Assembly: GCF_028649535.1 (NCBI RefSeq)
Contig: NZ_JAQSJE010000001.1
Location: 1-64,000 of the forward strand
Direction of reading: 5' to 3'
Source of the DNA: Mannheimia cairinae
Lineage (GTDB): Bacteria; Pseudomonadota; Gammaproteobacteria; Enterobacterales; Pasteurellaceae
Length of the DNA: 64,000 nt
Below, in pieces: positions 22,191 through 32,700 of this stretch; position 1 is the first letter of the stretch; each line of letters starts with the position of its first letter. A program made the position numbers and the translations under genes. Under the pieces are notes generated by a model. It worked only from the letters and a program-made list of their open reading frames with translations, was not told the DNA's origin and did no database searches.

Positions 22191-23426
22191 TTAGAGAATC
22201 TCTGCTTGTTCTAAAACAGATTGCTGAAGCACACAAATACCTGCCTCAATATCTTTCCACTCGGTAAATTCTAGCGGATTATGGCTAATTCCCTGATGCG
22301 AAGGTACAAATAACATACCTGTTGGGCAGAGTGTTGCCATATGCATTGCATCGTGCCCGGCTCCACTTGGCATAATTTCATAACTATAACCTAATGCTTG
22401 AGTAATCTTGGTTAAATGCTCAACCATTTCATTCGGCAGAACAATAGGCTCATCTTTTGAAATAAGCTGTAGCTCAATCGTTACACCTCTTTTTTGTTCG
22501 ACTTCTTTAATTTTATTTTGTAGAGCAATAAATACCGATTCTCTCGCTTGAGTATGAATGCCTCGAATATCCACTAATAATTCCGCATAACCTGGCACAA
22601 CATTCATTACTCCCGGTTTTGCTGTTAGGTTTCCAGCCGTTGCCACAGTAGAATGTTCAGCCTTAATAGCAGCTTGTTCTAACTCAAGGGCAAGCTCAGC
22701 TGCGGCTAATAAGGCATCGTGGCGATAGTGCATTGCCGTTGCTCCTGAGTGATCTGCTTGACCTGTAATTTTTACAATACAACGAATTGGTGCTGCAATA
22801 CCCGTTACAATCCCGATTGTTTTATTTTCATTTTCTAATCTTGGGCCTTGCTCAATGTGCAATTCTAAGAAGCTTTTAAATTCTTCAGCTTTACGCTTGG
22901 AGTCATTCACTTTGTTAAAATCAAAGCCAACTTCTGCCAAAGCCTGCTCCATTCCTAAGCCTTGTTTGTCTTTTAATTTACTGAGAGTTTCTTGATTAGC
23001 AACTCCACACATTACTTTACTGCCCAAGGTCGCATAATTGAAACGGCTGGATTCTTCGCAGGTAAAAATAATCAATTCAAGTGGATAACGAGTTTGAATA
23101 TTCTGCTCGCAAATTTGGAAAAGCGTTTCTAAGCCGGCAATAGTACCTAGAGTGCCATCAAATTTCCCTGCGTTTACCACCGTATCAATATGCGAACCAA
23201 AGGCAACAACTGGGAGGTTATTTTCAATGCCTTTACGACGAATAAACACATTGCCAATAGTGTCTATACGAACAGATAAATCATACTGTTTGCAAAGGTT
23301 AATCACATAATCTCTTGCTTCAATATCTTTAGCTGTAAAAGCTAAACGAGTAAGTTCATTTTCAACGGAGGTAAAACTTGCTAAATCTGAAAAAATTTGC
23401 TTTACTCTTTGCATATTAATTGACAT
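22191..23426 (-). CDS. M20 family amidase (N-carbamoyl-amino-acid hydrolase / allantoate amidohydrolase type)
   Basis: 411-residue zinc-dependent amidase. Visible motifs: FGSHIDTVVNAGKFDG (metal His and Asp, about 76-91), TCEESSRFN (about 120-128), the HIEQGPRLE segment (about 193-201), dimerisation-domain QADHSGATAMHYRHDA (about 227-242), and the final metal His in PSHQGISHNPLEFT. This pattern is that of the hydantoinase/carbamoylase subfamily (UraD/AllC/AmaB). Substrates of the family are N-carbamoyl amino acids, ureidoglycolate precursors or related amides; I cannot tell which. Divergent from pepE, with which it probably shares regulation. Confidence 0.82.
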   Translation of the reverse strand: MSINMQRVKQIFSDLASFTSVENELTRLAFTAKDIEARDYVINLCKQYDLSVRIDTIGNVFIRRKGIENNLPVVAFGSHIDTVVNAGKFDGTLGTIAGLETLFQICEQNIQTRYPLELIIFTCEESSRFNYATLGSKVMCGVANQETLSKLKDKQGLGMEQALAEVGFDFNKVNDSKRKAEEFKSFLELHIEQGPRLENENKTIGIVTGIAAPIRCIVKITGQADHSGATAMHYRHDALLAAAELALELEQAAIKAEHSTVATAGNLTAKPGVMNVVPGYAELLVDIRGIHTQARESVFIALQNKIKEVEQKRGVTIELQLISKDEPIVLPNEMVEHLTKITQALGYSYEIMPSGAGHDAMHMATLCPTGMLFVPSHQGISHNPLEFTEWKDIEAGICVLQQSVLEQAEIL

Positions 23427-23552
23427 AAATCACCTCTTTTTTTATTTAAGACTGATAGAATTATATACAATTTAAAAATATAAACATTTATTTATATCAA
23501 AAAGTCATCCATTATATAAAACATATATTGGCATATACATAAGGAGACAATT
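23427..23552. promoter_or_regulatory. Divergent promoter region between the M20 amidase gene and pepE
   Basis: 126 AT-rich bases with several ATATA-type boxes and imperfect palindromes (for example ATATAAAACATATAT near 23514-23528). AAGGAGA lies before pepE and GAGGTGAT before the amidase gene. A common regulator site is likely but I cannot identify it. Confidence 0.4.
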
Positions 23553-24257
23553 ATGAAAAATATGCTATTAATGAGTGGTTCTAAATATAAAAATACGGAA
23601 TACCTTATCCATTGTATTCCTTGGCTTAAAACATTTTTATCAGACTATAAAGGGAAAAAGATTGCCTTTTTACCCTATGCGGGTGTAAGACGTAGTTACG
23701 ATGAATATGAACAAACAGTCCAAAATGTACTCTCCGATTTGGATATGGAGATTATTTCTGTTCATCGAGCAACAAAACATACTGATATTATTGAACAAGC
23801 AGATGTTATTGCAATAGGCGGTGGTAATACCTTTTGCTTATTAAAACAGATGTATGAAAACAATGTGTTAGAGTGCATTCGTCAAAAAGTCGAAAACGGC
23901 ACACCTTATTTTGGCTGGAGTGCAGGGGCTAATGTGGCTGGCAATTCAATAATGACGACTAACGATATGCCGATTACTTATCCTCCTTCTTTTCAAGCAC
24001 TTAACCTCTTTCCACACCAAATTAATCCTCATTTTATTTCTGGCAAAATGCAAGGTCATAATGGCGAAAGTCGTGAGGAACGGTTATCTGAATTTTTAAT
24101 TGTAAATCCTAACTCTCTCGTGTATGCCCTACCGGAAGGTACCGCTTTACAGATTCAAGATACCCAAGCAACTGTTTTAGGAGAAACAGCTATTTTACAA
24201 TTTAGCAAAGATATGCAGTTAAACACATTTGAGCCTCAATCAACGTTTACTTATTAG
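23553..24257 (+). CDS. pepE: Dipeptidase E (alpha-aspartyl dipeptidase)
   Basis: Cytoplasmic serine peptidase of family S51 that hydrolyses Asp-X dipeptides. Catalytic triad by alignment with the Salmonella enzyme: S123 in GWSAGAN, H160 in NPHF and D138 in TNDMP. Nucleophile elbow and GGGNTF (about 89-94) are intact. 234 residues, close to 229 in Salmonella. SD AAGGAGA. First gene of the plus-strand cluster with the DcuC-like carrier 10 bases on and the AbgA-like hydrolase after it, which points to use of aspartyl peptides. Confidence 0.92.
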   Translation: MKNMLLMSGSKYKNTEYLIHCIPWLKTFLSDYKGKKIAFLPYAGVRRSYDEYEQTVQNVLSDLDMEIISVHRATKHTDIIEQADVIAIGGGNTFCLLKQMYENNVLECIRQKVENGTPYFGWSAGANVAGNSIMTTNDMPITYPPSFQALNLFPHQINPHFISGKMQGHNGESREERLSEFLIVNPNSLVYALPEGTALQIQDTQATVLGETAILQFSKDMQLNTFEPQSTFTY

Positions 24258-24267
24258 GGAGACAAAT

Positions 24268-25560
24268 ATGGCAACGTTTAATATTGTGATTGCAATAATT
24301 GGTATTATTGCAACCATCTATTTACTGATTAAAAAGCACGAAACCCGCACCGTCCTTATTGCTATCGGTTTAGGAATGGCATTATTAACATTACAACCTA
24401 TGGCAGCCCTTGATGCTTTTGCTAAAAGTATGACCTCAAGCGGTTTAATTATGGCAATCTGTTCTAGTATGGGTTTTGCCTATGTAATGAAATATACCGA
24501 ATGTGACAATCATTTGGTTCAATTATTAACAAAACCATTGAGTGGATTAAAATTCTTCTTAATTCCTGTTGCAACCATCATTACATTCTTTATTAATATT
24601 GCTATTCCTTCTGCAGCAGGTTGTGCTGCTGCAGTAGGTGCAACTTTAATTCCGGTATTGAAATCTTCAGGTGTTCGCCCCGCAACAGCTGGTGCTGCAA
24701 TTCTTGCCGGGACTTTCGGTTCAATGATGAGCCCTGGTTCTTCTCACTCAGCAATGATTAGTGAAATGTCTGGCTTAACTATTACTCAGGTAAACTTATC
24801 TCACGCTCCTTATACAATGATTGCAGGTGCGATTGGTGCAGTGACCCTAACTATTATTGCATTAATTCTAAAAGATTATGGGCAAGAGCATCGGGAAGCT
24901 TATTTGAATGAAGCAACACATAATCACACAGCTGCTACTAAAACTAATATCTTATTCGCCATAGCTCCTTTAGTACCGTTAGTAATCTTAGTTATTGGGG
25001 GTACATCTCTACAGCAAATCTCTTGGTTGAATTGGACCAAAATGGGCGTACCACAAGCAATGTTAATTGGTGCAATTTATGGCTTAATTGTTACTCGCAC
25101 ATCACCTGCAAAAATTACCAATGAATTCTTTAATGGTATGGGCAGTGCTTATGCTAATGTGTTAGGTATTATTATTGCTGCCGGTGTATTTGTAGCAGGT
25201 TTAAAAGCAACAGGTGCTATTGATGCAGCCATTGAATTTTTAAAACATTCAAATGAATTTGTTCGTTGGGGTTCAACAATCGGTCCATTCTTAATGGGTG
25301 TTGTAACAGGTTCGGGAGATGCGGCTGCTATTGCCTTTAATACTGCGGTTACCCCTCACGCAACCGAGTTAGGCTATACCCACGTAAATCTTGGTATGGC
25401 AGCAGCGATTGCAGGTGCAATCGGACGTACTGCGTCCCCTATTGCAGGTGTTGTAATTGTCTGTGCCGGTATTGCAGGTGTAAACCCTGTTGAAATGATT
25501 AAACGAACCGCACCAGGTATGGTGTTAGCTACTCTATTCCTAGCATTATTTATGCTATAA
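24268..25560 (+). CDS. dcuC: DcuC-type C4-dicarboxylate carrier
   Basis: 430-residue membrane carrier of the DcuC family, which in E. coli exchanges or exports succinate, fumarate, malate and aspartate in anaerobic growth. About 12 hydrophobic segments. Characteristic re-entrant Gly/Ser-rich stretches: AIPSAAGCAAAVGATLIPVL and GSMMSPGSSHSAMISEM in the first half, and GSGDAAAIAFNTAVTP in the second. Start chosen at 24268 (MATFNIV) with AGGGAGA just upstream; a longer reading overlapping pepE lacks a site. Between pepE and an AbgA-like hydrolase, so it may import the peptide or amide substrate, or handle aspartate/fumarate produced from it. The DcuC name is by family, not by test. Confidence 0.78.
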   Translation: MATFNIVIAIIGIIATIYLLIKKHETRTVLIAIGLGMALLTLQPMAALDAFAKSMTSSGLIMAICSSMGFAYVMKYTECDNHLVQLLTKPLSGLKFFLIPVATIITFFINIAIPSAAGCAAAVGATLIPVLKSSGVRPATAGAAILAGTFGSMMSPGSSHSAMISEMSGLTITQVNLSHAPYTMIAGAIGAVTLTIIALILKDYGQEHREAYLNEATHNHTAATKTNILFAIAPLVPLVILVIGGTSLQQISWLNWTKMGVPQAMLIGAIYGLIVTRTSPAKITNEFFNGMGSAYANVLGIIIAAGVFVAGLKATGAIDAAIEFLKHSNEFVRWGSTIGPFLMGVVTGSGDAAAIAFNTAVTPHATELGYTHVNLGMAAAIAGAIGRTASPIAGVVIVCAGIAGVNPVEMIKRTAPGMVLATLFLALFML

Positions 25561-25566
25561 CCAACT

Positions 25567-25590
25567 GCCCTTCATATTATTATGAAGGGC
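25567..25590 (+). terminator. Hairpin between dcuC and the abgA-like gene
   Basis: GCCCTTCATA (25567-25576) pairs perfectly with TATGAAGGGC (25581-25590). The tail TATTTATT is a weak T-run, so it is either a partial terminator or a stabilising hairpin inside the operon. Confidence 0.6.
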
Positions 25591-25612
25591 TATTTATTAT
25601 GAGGAGAAAAAT

Positions 25613-26881
25613 ATGAGTATTTCATTAGAACAGTTAATTAAATGGCGTCGTGAATTTCATAAATTTCCAGAAACAGGTTGGAGTGAATTTTGGACCACAA
25701 GTAAAATTGCCGACTATTTAGATGCAATCGGTTTTGAAATTTTATTAGGCAAACAAATTATCAATCCTGATTTTGTGCGGGGTAGAAATAAAGCCGTTGT
25801 TGAAAAAGGCATTCAACGAGCGAAAGATTACGGTGCAAATCCTAAATGGTTAGATAAAATGGACGGTTATACAGGTTGCGTTGCTGTGTTTGACTCTGGA
25901 AAACCAGGAAAAACAGTTGCATTGCGATTTGATATTGACTGTGTTGATGTTGCTGAAACTAAATCCCCTGACCATCGAGCAAATCAACTTGGTTTTGCAT
26001 CTATCAATGATGGAGAAATGCACGCTTGCGGACACGATGGACACATCACTATTGGTCTTGGCGTTGCTCATTGGTTAATGGAAAATAAAGAAAAATTAAA
26101 CGGCAAAGTTAAAATTGTCTTCCAGCCTGCCGAAGAAGGTGTGCGAGGTGCTGCTGCTATTGCAGCAAGCGGTATTATTGATGATGCAAATTACTTCGCT
26201 AGTTCACATCTAAGTTTCTGTGCTGATACTGGTACGGTGTTAGCTGATCCGAAAAACTTCCTTTCTACCACTAAAATTGATATTCGCTACAAAGGAAAGC
26301 CAGCACACGCTGGGGCTGCACCGCATTTAGGTCATAATGCTCTACTTGCTGCTTCCCACGCAGTTACTCAATTACACGGTATCTCTCGCCACGGCGAAGG
26401 AATGACTCGTATTAATGTGGGGGTATTTAAAGCTGGTTCTGGGCGAAATGTTATTCCTTCTGATGCCGAAATTAAGTTAGAAGTACGAGGAGAAAACAAA
26501 GACATTAATCAATATATGGTTGATCAAGTTATGCAAATTGCCAAAGGTATTGCCATTAGTTTTGATGTTGAGTATGAAACAGAAATTATGGGCGAAGCAG
26601 TCGATATGAATAATTCTCCTGAATTAGTTGCTTTAGTTAAAGAAATTGCTAGTCAGCAACCTCAGGTACACAGTACTGATGTTGAATATTCTTTCAATGC
26701 CAGTGAAGATGCTACTGTGCTTGGGCGACGAGTGCAAGATAATGGAGGAAAAGCAATTTATTTCATTATTGGGGCAGATAGAACAGCTCAACATCATCAA
26801 GCCGAATTTGATTTTGATGAAGAACAGCTATTAACAGGGGTAAATATCTATACATCTTTAGTTCAAAGATTATTAGCCTAG
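25613..26881 (+). CDS. M20 amidohydrolase, AbgA-like (p-aminobenzoyl-glutamate hydrolase subunit A family)
   Basis: 422 residues. N-terminal segment WRREFHKFPETGWSEFWTTS, metal site MHACGHDGH at 136-144, PAEEG at 172-176, lid-domain AHAGAAPHLGHNAL, and a C-terminal metal His in AQHHQ. Similarity runs along the whole AbgA length, including the AbgA-specific insertion at about 50-80 that most M20D amidases lack. E. coli AbgA works as a heterodimer with AbgB and cleaves p-aminobenzoyl-glutamate to glutamate; no abgB or abgT is present here, so the substrate may differ. SD GAGGAG. Last gene of the pepE cluster. Confidence 0.8.
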   Translation: MSISLEQLIKWRREFHKFPETGWSEFWTTSKIADYLDAIGFEILLGKQIINPDFVRGRNKAVVEKGIQRAKDYGANPKWLDKMDGYTGCVAVFDSGKPGKTVALRFDIDCVDVAETKSPDHRANQLGFASINDGEMHACGHDGHITIGLGVAHWLMENKEKLNGKVKIVFQPAEEGVRGAAAIAASGIIDDANYFASSHLSFCADTGTVLADPKNFLSTTKIDIRYKGKPAHAGAAPHLGHNALLAASHAVTQLHGISRHGEGMTRINVGVFKAGSGRNVIPSDAEIKLEVRGENKDINQYMVDQVMQIAKGIAISFDVEYETEIMGEAVDMNNSPELVALVKEIASQQPQVHSTDVEYSFNASEDATVLGRRVQDNGGKAIYFIIGADRTAQHHQAEFDFDEEQLLTGVNIYTSLVQRLLA

Positions 26882-26899
26882 TGCTGATAAACTTTTACG

Positions 26900-26926
26900 C
26901 CTACTGCAACGAATTGTTGCAGTAGG
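26900..26926. terminator. Hairpin between the convergent abgA-like gene and sotB
   Basis: CCTACTGCAAC (26900-26910) pairs perfectly with GTTGCAGTAGG (26916-26926). No T-run on the plus side; the minus side has a short AAAAG/CTTTT tail. Position between convergent genes favours termination. Confidence 0.55.
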
Positions 26927-26993
26927 TTAGGATTAAATTGAATCTCAAGTGTAAAAATTAGCCCAAATATAACCGCTTATAATGAATAACTCA

Positions 26994-28166
26994 CTAAGCA
27001 TTTCTGTATCGAATACTAATAAATATAAACCAACAAACTGCTATACCAGCTAAGCTACCGCCAACAAACCCAATATAGGGTAAACCAATATGTTTCATTG
27101 CTAGACTGCCTATCAAGGCTCCACCACCTATCCCCATATTATAAACACCTGAAAAAATAGCAGTTGCCACATCTGTTGCATCGGGCGAAAGTTCCAATAC
27201 TTTCATTTGTAATGCAATACTCATTCCAGTAATGCCTATGCCCCAAATAAAGACGAGTATAAACATTGAAACGGTGGAATCACTTAATGGCAATAAGCAT
27301 AGCTGACCTAACATTACAATCATAATACCAACGACAATAAATTTTTTCGGGGCTTTTGCGTATAAACGACCAAATAAAAAGCTCGCGACAACACCCGCTA
27401 AGCCAAACACTAATAAAATAAATGTGGCAGTTTGTGGCTTAACTTGGCTGATTTGCACCATAAAAGGCTCAATATAGCTATAACTGGTAAAATGCCCAGA
27501 AACAACTAATGCGACTAAAAGATAAATCCCTATCAGCATTGGCCTTTTAAACAAAATTGGCACGCTTTTCATTGAACCTGCATTTTTGCTTGGCAGATAA
27601 GGGAGTAATTTCCAAATAATAAGTAGCATAATAAAGGCAATAATACCAATAATTGCAAATGTCGCACGCCAGCCGAACGCTTGACCTATCATTCTGCCTA
27701 GTGGCAATCCTAAGATCATTGCAAGCGAACTACCTAAGGCTAATAACCCTAATGCTTGGCTTTTTTTATCTCGGGGTGCCATACGAATAACTAACGATGC
27801 CGTAATAGACCAGAAAATTGCGTGCGTAATGGCAATCATTGCTCTTGAAATAAGTAAAATCCAAAAATTCCACGCAATAACAGATAAAATATGGCTGAGT
27901 GTGAAAATAATAAAAAGCTTAATCAATAAACTTTTTCGTTCCATCTTTGCAGTAAGTAGCATTAGTGGAAGTGAGAGTAAAAAAACAACCCACGCATAAA
28001 CGGTGATCATCAATCCTGTTGTAGAGGTATCCATCTGAAAACTAGTTGCAATATCAGATAAAAGTGCAACAGGAATAAATTCCGTCGTATTGACAATAAA
28101 GGCCGCAAAAGCCAAGGCAAAGACTCTAAAAAACGCTAATTTGCGTTGTATTTTTCGAGAAATCAT
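26994..28166 (-). CDS. sotB: Sugar efflux transporter, SotB-like (MFS)
   Basis: 12-helix major facilitator of the drug/sugar exporter class; E. coli SotB exports arabinose and lactose analogues. Matches the SotB pattern through the protein: AAFIVNTTEFIPVALLSDIA at the N-terminus, HAIFWSITASLVIRMAPRDK in helix 4-5, LGLPLGRMIGQ, and PDATDVATAIFSGVYNMGIG near helix 11. Start placed at 28166 (MISRKIQRKL). A 15-codon extension to 28211 is open, but its ATG lies inside the terminator of the gene before, so it is unlikely. 390 residues. The transported substrate is not known. Confidence 0.83.
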   Translation of the reverse strand: MISRKIQRKLAFFRVFALAFAAFIVNTTEFIPVALLSDIATSFQMDTSTTGLMITVYAWVVFLLSLPLMLLTAKMERKSLLIKLFIIFTLSHILSVIAWNFWILLISRAMIAITHAIFWSITASLVIRMAPRDKKSQALGLLALGSSLAMILGLPLGRMIGQAFGWRATFAIIGIIAFIMLLIIWKLLPYLPSKNAGSMKSVPILFKRPMLIGIYLLVALVVSGHFTSYSYIEPFMVQISQVKPQTATFILLVFGLAGVVASFLFGRLYAKAPKKFIVVGIMIVMLGQLCLLPLSDSTVSMFILVFIWGIGITGMSIALQMKVLELSPDATDVATAIFSGVYNMGIGGGALIGSLAMKHIGLPYIGFVGGSLAGIAVCWFIFISIRYRNA

Positions 28167-28199
28167 AAAATTAATATCCGAGAAAATAAAAAACAAATG

Positions 28200-28228
28200 C
28201 CCCAAAACCATTATTCTGCTTTTGGGGT
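28200..28228 (-). terminator. Terminator after the AAA/DUF4143 ATPase gene
   Basis: CCCCAAAA (28200-28207) pairs with TTTTGGGG (28220-28227), followed on the minus strand by a T-rich stretch. It ends the ATPase transcript ahead of sotB and covers a false upstream ATG of sotB. Confidence 0.65.
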
Positions 28229-28289
28229 AAATGAATAGTATAAATAATTATTTTGCAAAATTCATAAAAAATAATACCGCTTGTAGCAA

Positions 28290-29498
28290 CTATACTTTTG
28301 GCTCTAACAACCAATCCAGTATATTTTTCTTCTGAATACCGTTGTAGTTCGCATTTGGTTGAATTATATCCATTGTTAAAAGATATTTCGGATATTGGTC
28401 ATCTATCATTTGTAATGGGCGAAGCTCTCTCTCTAAGGTTTCGGCAGACAAAACCGTTTCACTCACTTGGTAATATTCATAGTTTCCAACATCCGTTACC
28501 ACCACAAAATCAACCTCGTATTTATCCACATTCCCCACATAAACCTTGGCATAACGTCTGCGTAATTCGAGATAGACTAAGTTTTCAAGCAAATGCCCGA
28601 AGTCTTGTTGATGATCAGGCAATAACAAATTGCGAAACCCTAAATCAACCGCATAATACTTTTCTAAACGTTGTAGCAATGCTCTACCTTTTACATCAAA
28701 ACGAGGGACAGCATAGAACAATAAGCTATCCGTCAAAGTCGTTAAATAATTTTCAAGGCTTGAGTGCGATAAAGTTACCTGCTGGCTGGCTAAAGTATTG
28801 CGAATTTTATTGGTTGAAATAACACTCCCAATACTACTTAATAGCGTCCTTACAATACGTTCTATGACTGACGGATTGGGATTACCTATTCTTGGCACAA
28901 TATCATTTAATAAAATTGAATGATAAATCCCCCGCAAATACTCGACTTTTTCGGTATAAGTTTCGGTTTGCAATAAATAAGGAAACGCACTAAATAAATA
29001 ATCGTTAAAGCATTTCGCTAAATTTGTCCTGTCTTCAACACCTTGCAAATACTCTTGGAATGAAAGCGGTAAGACCTCAATTTCTACATAGCGACCGGTT
29101 AAATTAGTCGCAAGCTCGCTACTCATAAAATAAGCGTTTGAGCCAGTTAAGTAGAGATCAATGTTAGGTTTAATAAATAAACTGTCTGCCACTAATTCAA
29201 ATTTTTCAACGTGTTGAATTTCATCGAGAAACACATAGTATTTTTGCCCGTCAAGCAATTTTTGTTCAATATATTGATTTAAGGCTAGAAAATCCCTTAA
29301 TTCGTAATACGCTAGATCTTCAAAGTTAATTGAAATAATATGGTTCTCTGCAACACCTTGTGCGAGAAGTTCATTTTTGAATAATTGGAATAGTACGGAT
29401 TTCCCCGCTCGCCGAACACCGCTAACCACTTTAATGATATGTTTGTCTTTATGTCGCCTTAGGAAATTTATGTAATTTGGTCTAGAAATTAGTTTCAT
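28290..29498 (-). CDS. ATPase of the AAA_14/DUF4143 family
   Basis: 402 residues. N-terminal P-loop ATPase: Walker A GVRRAGKSV at 27-35, Walker B YVFLDEIQ at about 92-99, and the family's LTGSNAYFMSSELATNLTGR segment with sensor Asn and arginine finger. The C-terminal DUF4143 domain (about 190-330) is winged-helix plus a restriction-endonuclease-like fold with LLENLVYLELRRR and VDFVVV. These ATPases are common, patchily distributed, and of unknown role; some occur in mobile DNA. SD GAGGTGAT. A lone gene flanked by G-rich hairpins, so probably an acquired cargo gene. Confidence 0.85.
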   Translation of the reverse strand: MKLISRPNYINFLRRHKDKHIIKVVSGVRRAGKSVLFQLFKNELLAQGVAENHIISINFEDLAYYELRDFLALNQYIEQKLLDGQKYYVFLDEIQHVEKFELVADSLFIKPNIDLYLTGSNAYFMSSELATNLTGRYVEIEVLPLSFQEYLQGVEDRTNLAKCFNDYLFSAFPYLLQTETYTEKVEYLRGIYHSILLNDIVPRIGNPNPSVIERIVRTLLSSIGSVISTNKIRNTLASQQVTLSHSSLENYLTTLTDSLLFYAVPRFDVKGRALLQRLEKYYAVDLGFRNLLLPDHQQDFGHLLENLVYLELRRRYAKVYVGNVDKYEVDFVVVTDVGNYEYYQVSETVLSAETLERELRPLQMIDDQYPKYLLTMDIIQPNANYNGIQKKNILDWLLEPKV

Positions 29499-29669
29499 AT
29501 CATCACCTCTGTTTATAGATTACTCTAAAATTAGATTATTTTCAAATTTTTGGAAATAAACCAATAAAAAGATTAAATTTTCAAAAAGTTTTAAATAAAA
29601 TAAAAAATCAAACGAGAGTTTCAAATTATTGGAAATAATTGATGGGTGTTTTAAATAGTTAATTGCTTA

Positions 29670-29760
29670 AGGGGGACGGCTTTCCCCCTTGCTTTGCAAG
29701 GGACTTCCCCCAAAGGGGGAAGAAAATGGTTAGAGAGGACTTTCCCCAAAAGGGAAAGAA
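29670..29760. repeat. Cluster of G/C-rich hairpins between mukB and the ATPase gene
   Basis: Several short inverted pairs in 91 bases: GGGGGA-TCCCCC (29671-29688), CTTGCTTTGCAAG (29689-29701), CTTCCCCCAAAGGGGGAAG (29704-29722) and CTTTCCCCAAAAGGGAAAG (29740-29758). No coding potential. It resembles the other palindromic units in this window and probably also ends mukB transcription. Confidence 0.6.
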
Positions 29761-29770
29761 AAATAGCTAT

Positions 29771-32700
29771 TTATTTAGCAAATCCTTTTAAGCCGACCAC
29801 ATGTACATATTCTTGGTTATTGGTAATTTTACGCACCAATTTATAGGTTGTACCACGTTCTGGGCTGATATTTTCAGGGGCAGCAATCAATAACTGCATA
29901 TCTAAACGTTCACATAATTCAAATAGTGTATTGATTGAGGTTGCATCTAAACGAGCCGCTTCATCAAGGAACAGCAAGCGGGCTGGAAGAATATCTTTGG
30001 CACGCATACGGCGAGCTTCTTCTTCCCAGCTTTGTACCACCATCAATAGAATTGACATACCTGTACCAATCGCTTCCCCTGTTGATAACGCACTACTTTC
30101 TGCACGCATCCAGCCGTCTGCTCCACGGAAAGTTTCCACTTCTAAATCTAAATAGTTGCGGTAGTCTAATAACTCTTCGCCGATGGTTTGCGGTGTGCGT
30201 TGTCCCATTTCAATATGCGGATTCACACGTTTATAAAGCATTGCCAATGCCTCTGAGAAGCTCAGTTTTTGGCTGTCAAAGAGATCTTTATGCTCATCAC
30301 GGTTATTCGATAACGCATTTAATAAAATAGCGTGCGTATCACGAATATTAACCACCAAACGCACCCCTTTAACCTGACCGAAGGCGATATTTTGTAAGCC
30401 TTGGTTTAGTTGTAAAATACGTTGTTGTTCACGCTGAATTGTTTTGCGTAAGATATTCGCCACACTTTCAGCACTGATTGCCAATTTTTTCTCACGGCTA
30501 GTTAATTCGTTAGTTAAACGAGATAACTCAATTTCCATTTGCTCAATCGCATCAATCGGGTCGTCCGTTTTGATAATATCTTGACGAATACGCTCACGTA
30601 AATGCTGATAAACCGCAATAAAGAAGGCTACTTTATTTTCTGGTTTACGACTGTCTTCAGAGGCCCGTAAGCTATCACGCAAGTATTCATTGTCTGCCAC
30701 CGCAGTACGCAATGCACCTAATGCTTTATCGGAAATAGAACGCAATTCTTCCGCCGATTGGTAAGCTAATTCACGGCGATTTAAACGTTTTTCCACATCG
30801 CTATTACGAGATAAACGCTGAACAATGCACCAGCTGGCTTTTGCTTGCACCACGATTTCACGCTGCGTATGGTAGTCACGCTCCGCTTTGCGTAATGTGC
30901 GGTTGAGGTTATCCATTTCCGCTTCAATCACGGCAATTTGCTTATCTAAATAACCTTTACGAGAACGTTGTTGGCTTAAGCGTTGTTGTAACTCATCACG
31001 GCGAGATCTTGCACGATCTTCCGCACCGCTATCGCCACGCACACCTAAGTCGTCAATTTCACGAATTAGCTCTTGTAACATTTGGTTTTTCGCATCATAA
31101 GAGCTGCGTAACCCGGTTAATACTTGGTTATATTGAGATAACTGCGTTTGAGCTTGACGTAATTGTTCACGAGATTGTTCACGCTCACGTTGTGCCGTTT
31201 CAAGTCTTGCTCGTAATTGCTCGGTTAAAGCTGAACCTTCTGTTCCAACCGTTTCTTCATAGCTAAAATGCAAACGGCGGTTCATTACATCTGCAAGGCT
31301 AAATACTTTTTGTTGTAATACTTTTTGTTCGGCAACAGAACGGCTGTAGTCTGCTTCAAGTTGTTCAAACAGTGCTGGATCGCTTTTTAACGCAGCCGCA
31401 ATCGGCTCTAATTGGCTTAAGGTGCTACCGAATTGGCGAATAAATAGTTCATCATCTTCTGCCTCTTCCAACTGTTCACGACACTCTTGTGCTCTATCAA
31501 TCAAGGTTTCATCGGCAAGCAAGTTTGCAAGCGGTAGAATTTTATTCAACATTTGCAACTGAGCTTTAACGCTGTCTAATTGATGACGTAATTGTTGCTC
31601 ATTACCGTTAGATTGGGCTAATTCACGTTCAATTTCTGCACGCTCTGCCGCAATTTCTTGCATCACAACTTCTGGGTTTTCTTGGAAAGCAAGGCTTAAA
31701 TGCGTTCCCACAAATTGGCTTAAATGTTGGTGTAAACGTTGGCATTTTTGCACATCAAAGGCTCGTTCTGCGTGTAATTCTGAAGTTTCATCACGCTCTG
31801 CTTTTAAGGTTTCTAAATGCTTTTCACGAGCAGCTCGCCCAAATAATGGCACTTCTGGGAATTTAGAATAACGCCATTGACGATCAGAAACTTTAACTAC
31901 AACCCCATCGCCTAATTCTTCGGCACTGAATACCGCATCATCGAAGGCTGATGGATCGCCTTCAATTAAATAAAGATCGGTCGGGCAATCGTCTAATTGT
32001 TCTAATTGTGCTTTAACCGCCTCTAAATCACGCACCACGATTGCGTGGCGAGCTTCGCCATATAATGCGGAGAAATATGGAGCATCTTCAATCGATACAT
32101 CATCATAAAGTTCAGACAGTAATACACCGCCAAAACGCTCAGCTAAGTGATTTAAACGGGCATCTTCCGAACCGTCTGGCTGACTTAAACGCGTAATTTG
32201 AGCTTCTAATAATTGCTCTTTGCGAGCTAATTCATCACGGGCTAAGGTCGCCTCACGCTCTTTGCTTAGCATTGCCTGCATAAATTGCATTACAGACTGG
32301 CTGGCTTCGAATTTTTCGCCACATTGCTCTTCTAAGCGAGCTAATGCCGATTGTGCCGTATGCCAAGCTGGGGCATTTTTTGCTAACTGCTGATATTGCT
32401 GATTAAGCTGTTCACGTTGCTGACGTTGGGTTGAACGCTGTTCAACAAATTCCGAAAGCTCCGCTTCTAAATCTTCTAAGCGAGCTTGTTGCTCCTCAAA
32501 ATAGCCCTCCAGTTCTTCGGCAGAGGCTAATTGTTGTTGCGATTTTTGATTAAACTCTGCAAGTAATCGCTCGGCATTTTGCTGTTGTTGTAGGCGATGT
32601 TCTAATTCATTAAGTTTTTGACGTAATGCAACCGCTTGTTGAGCCTGCATTTTTTGTTCTGGGAATGCACTTAATAATGCACGAGCCTCTTCCCACGCTT

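Noticed and set aside
28166-28211. Upstream ATG of sotB at 28211
   Set aside because: It lies inside the terminator hairpin of the previous gene and adds residues not found in the SotB family.
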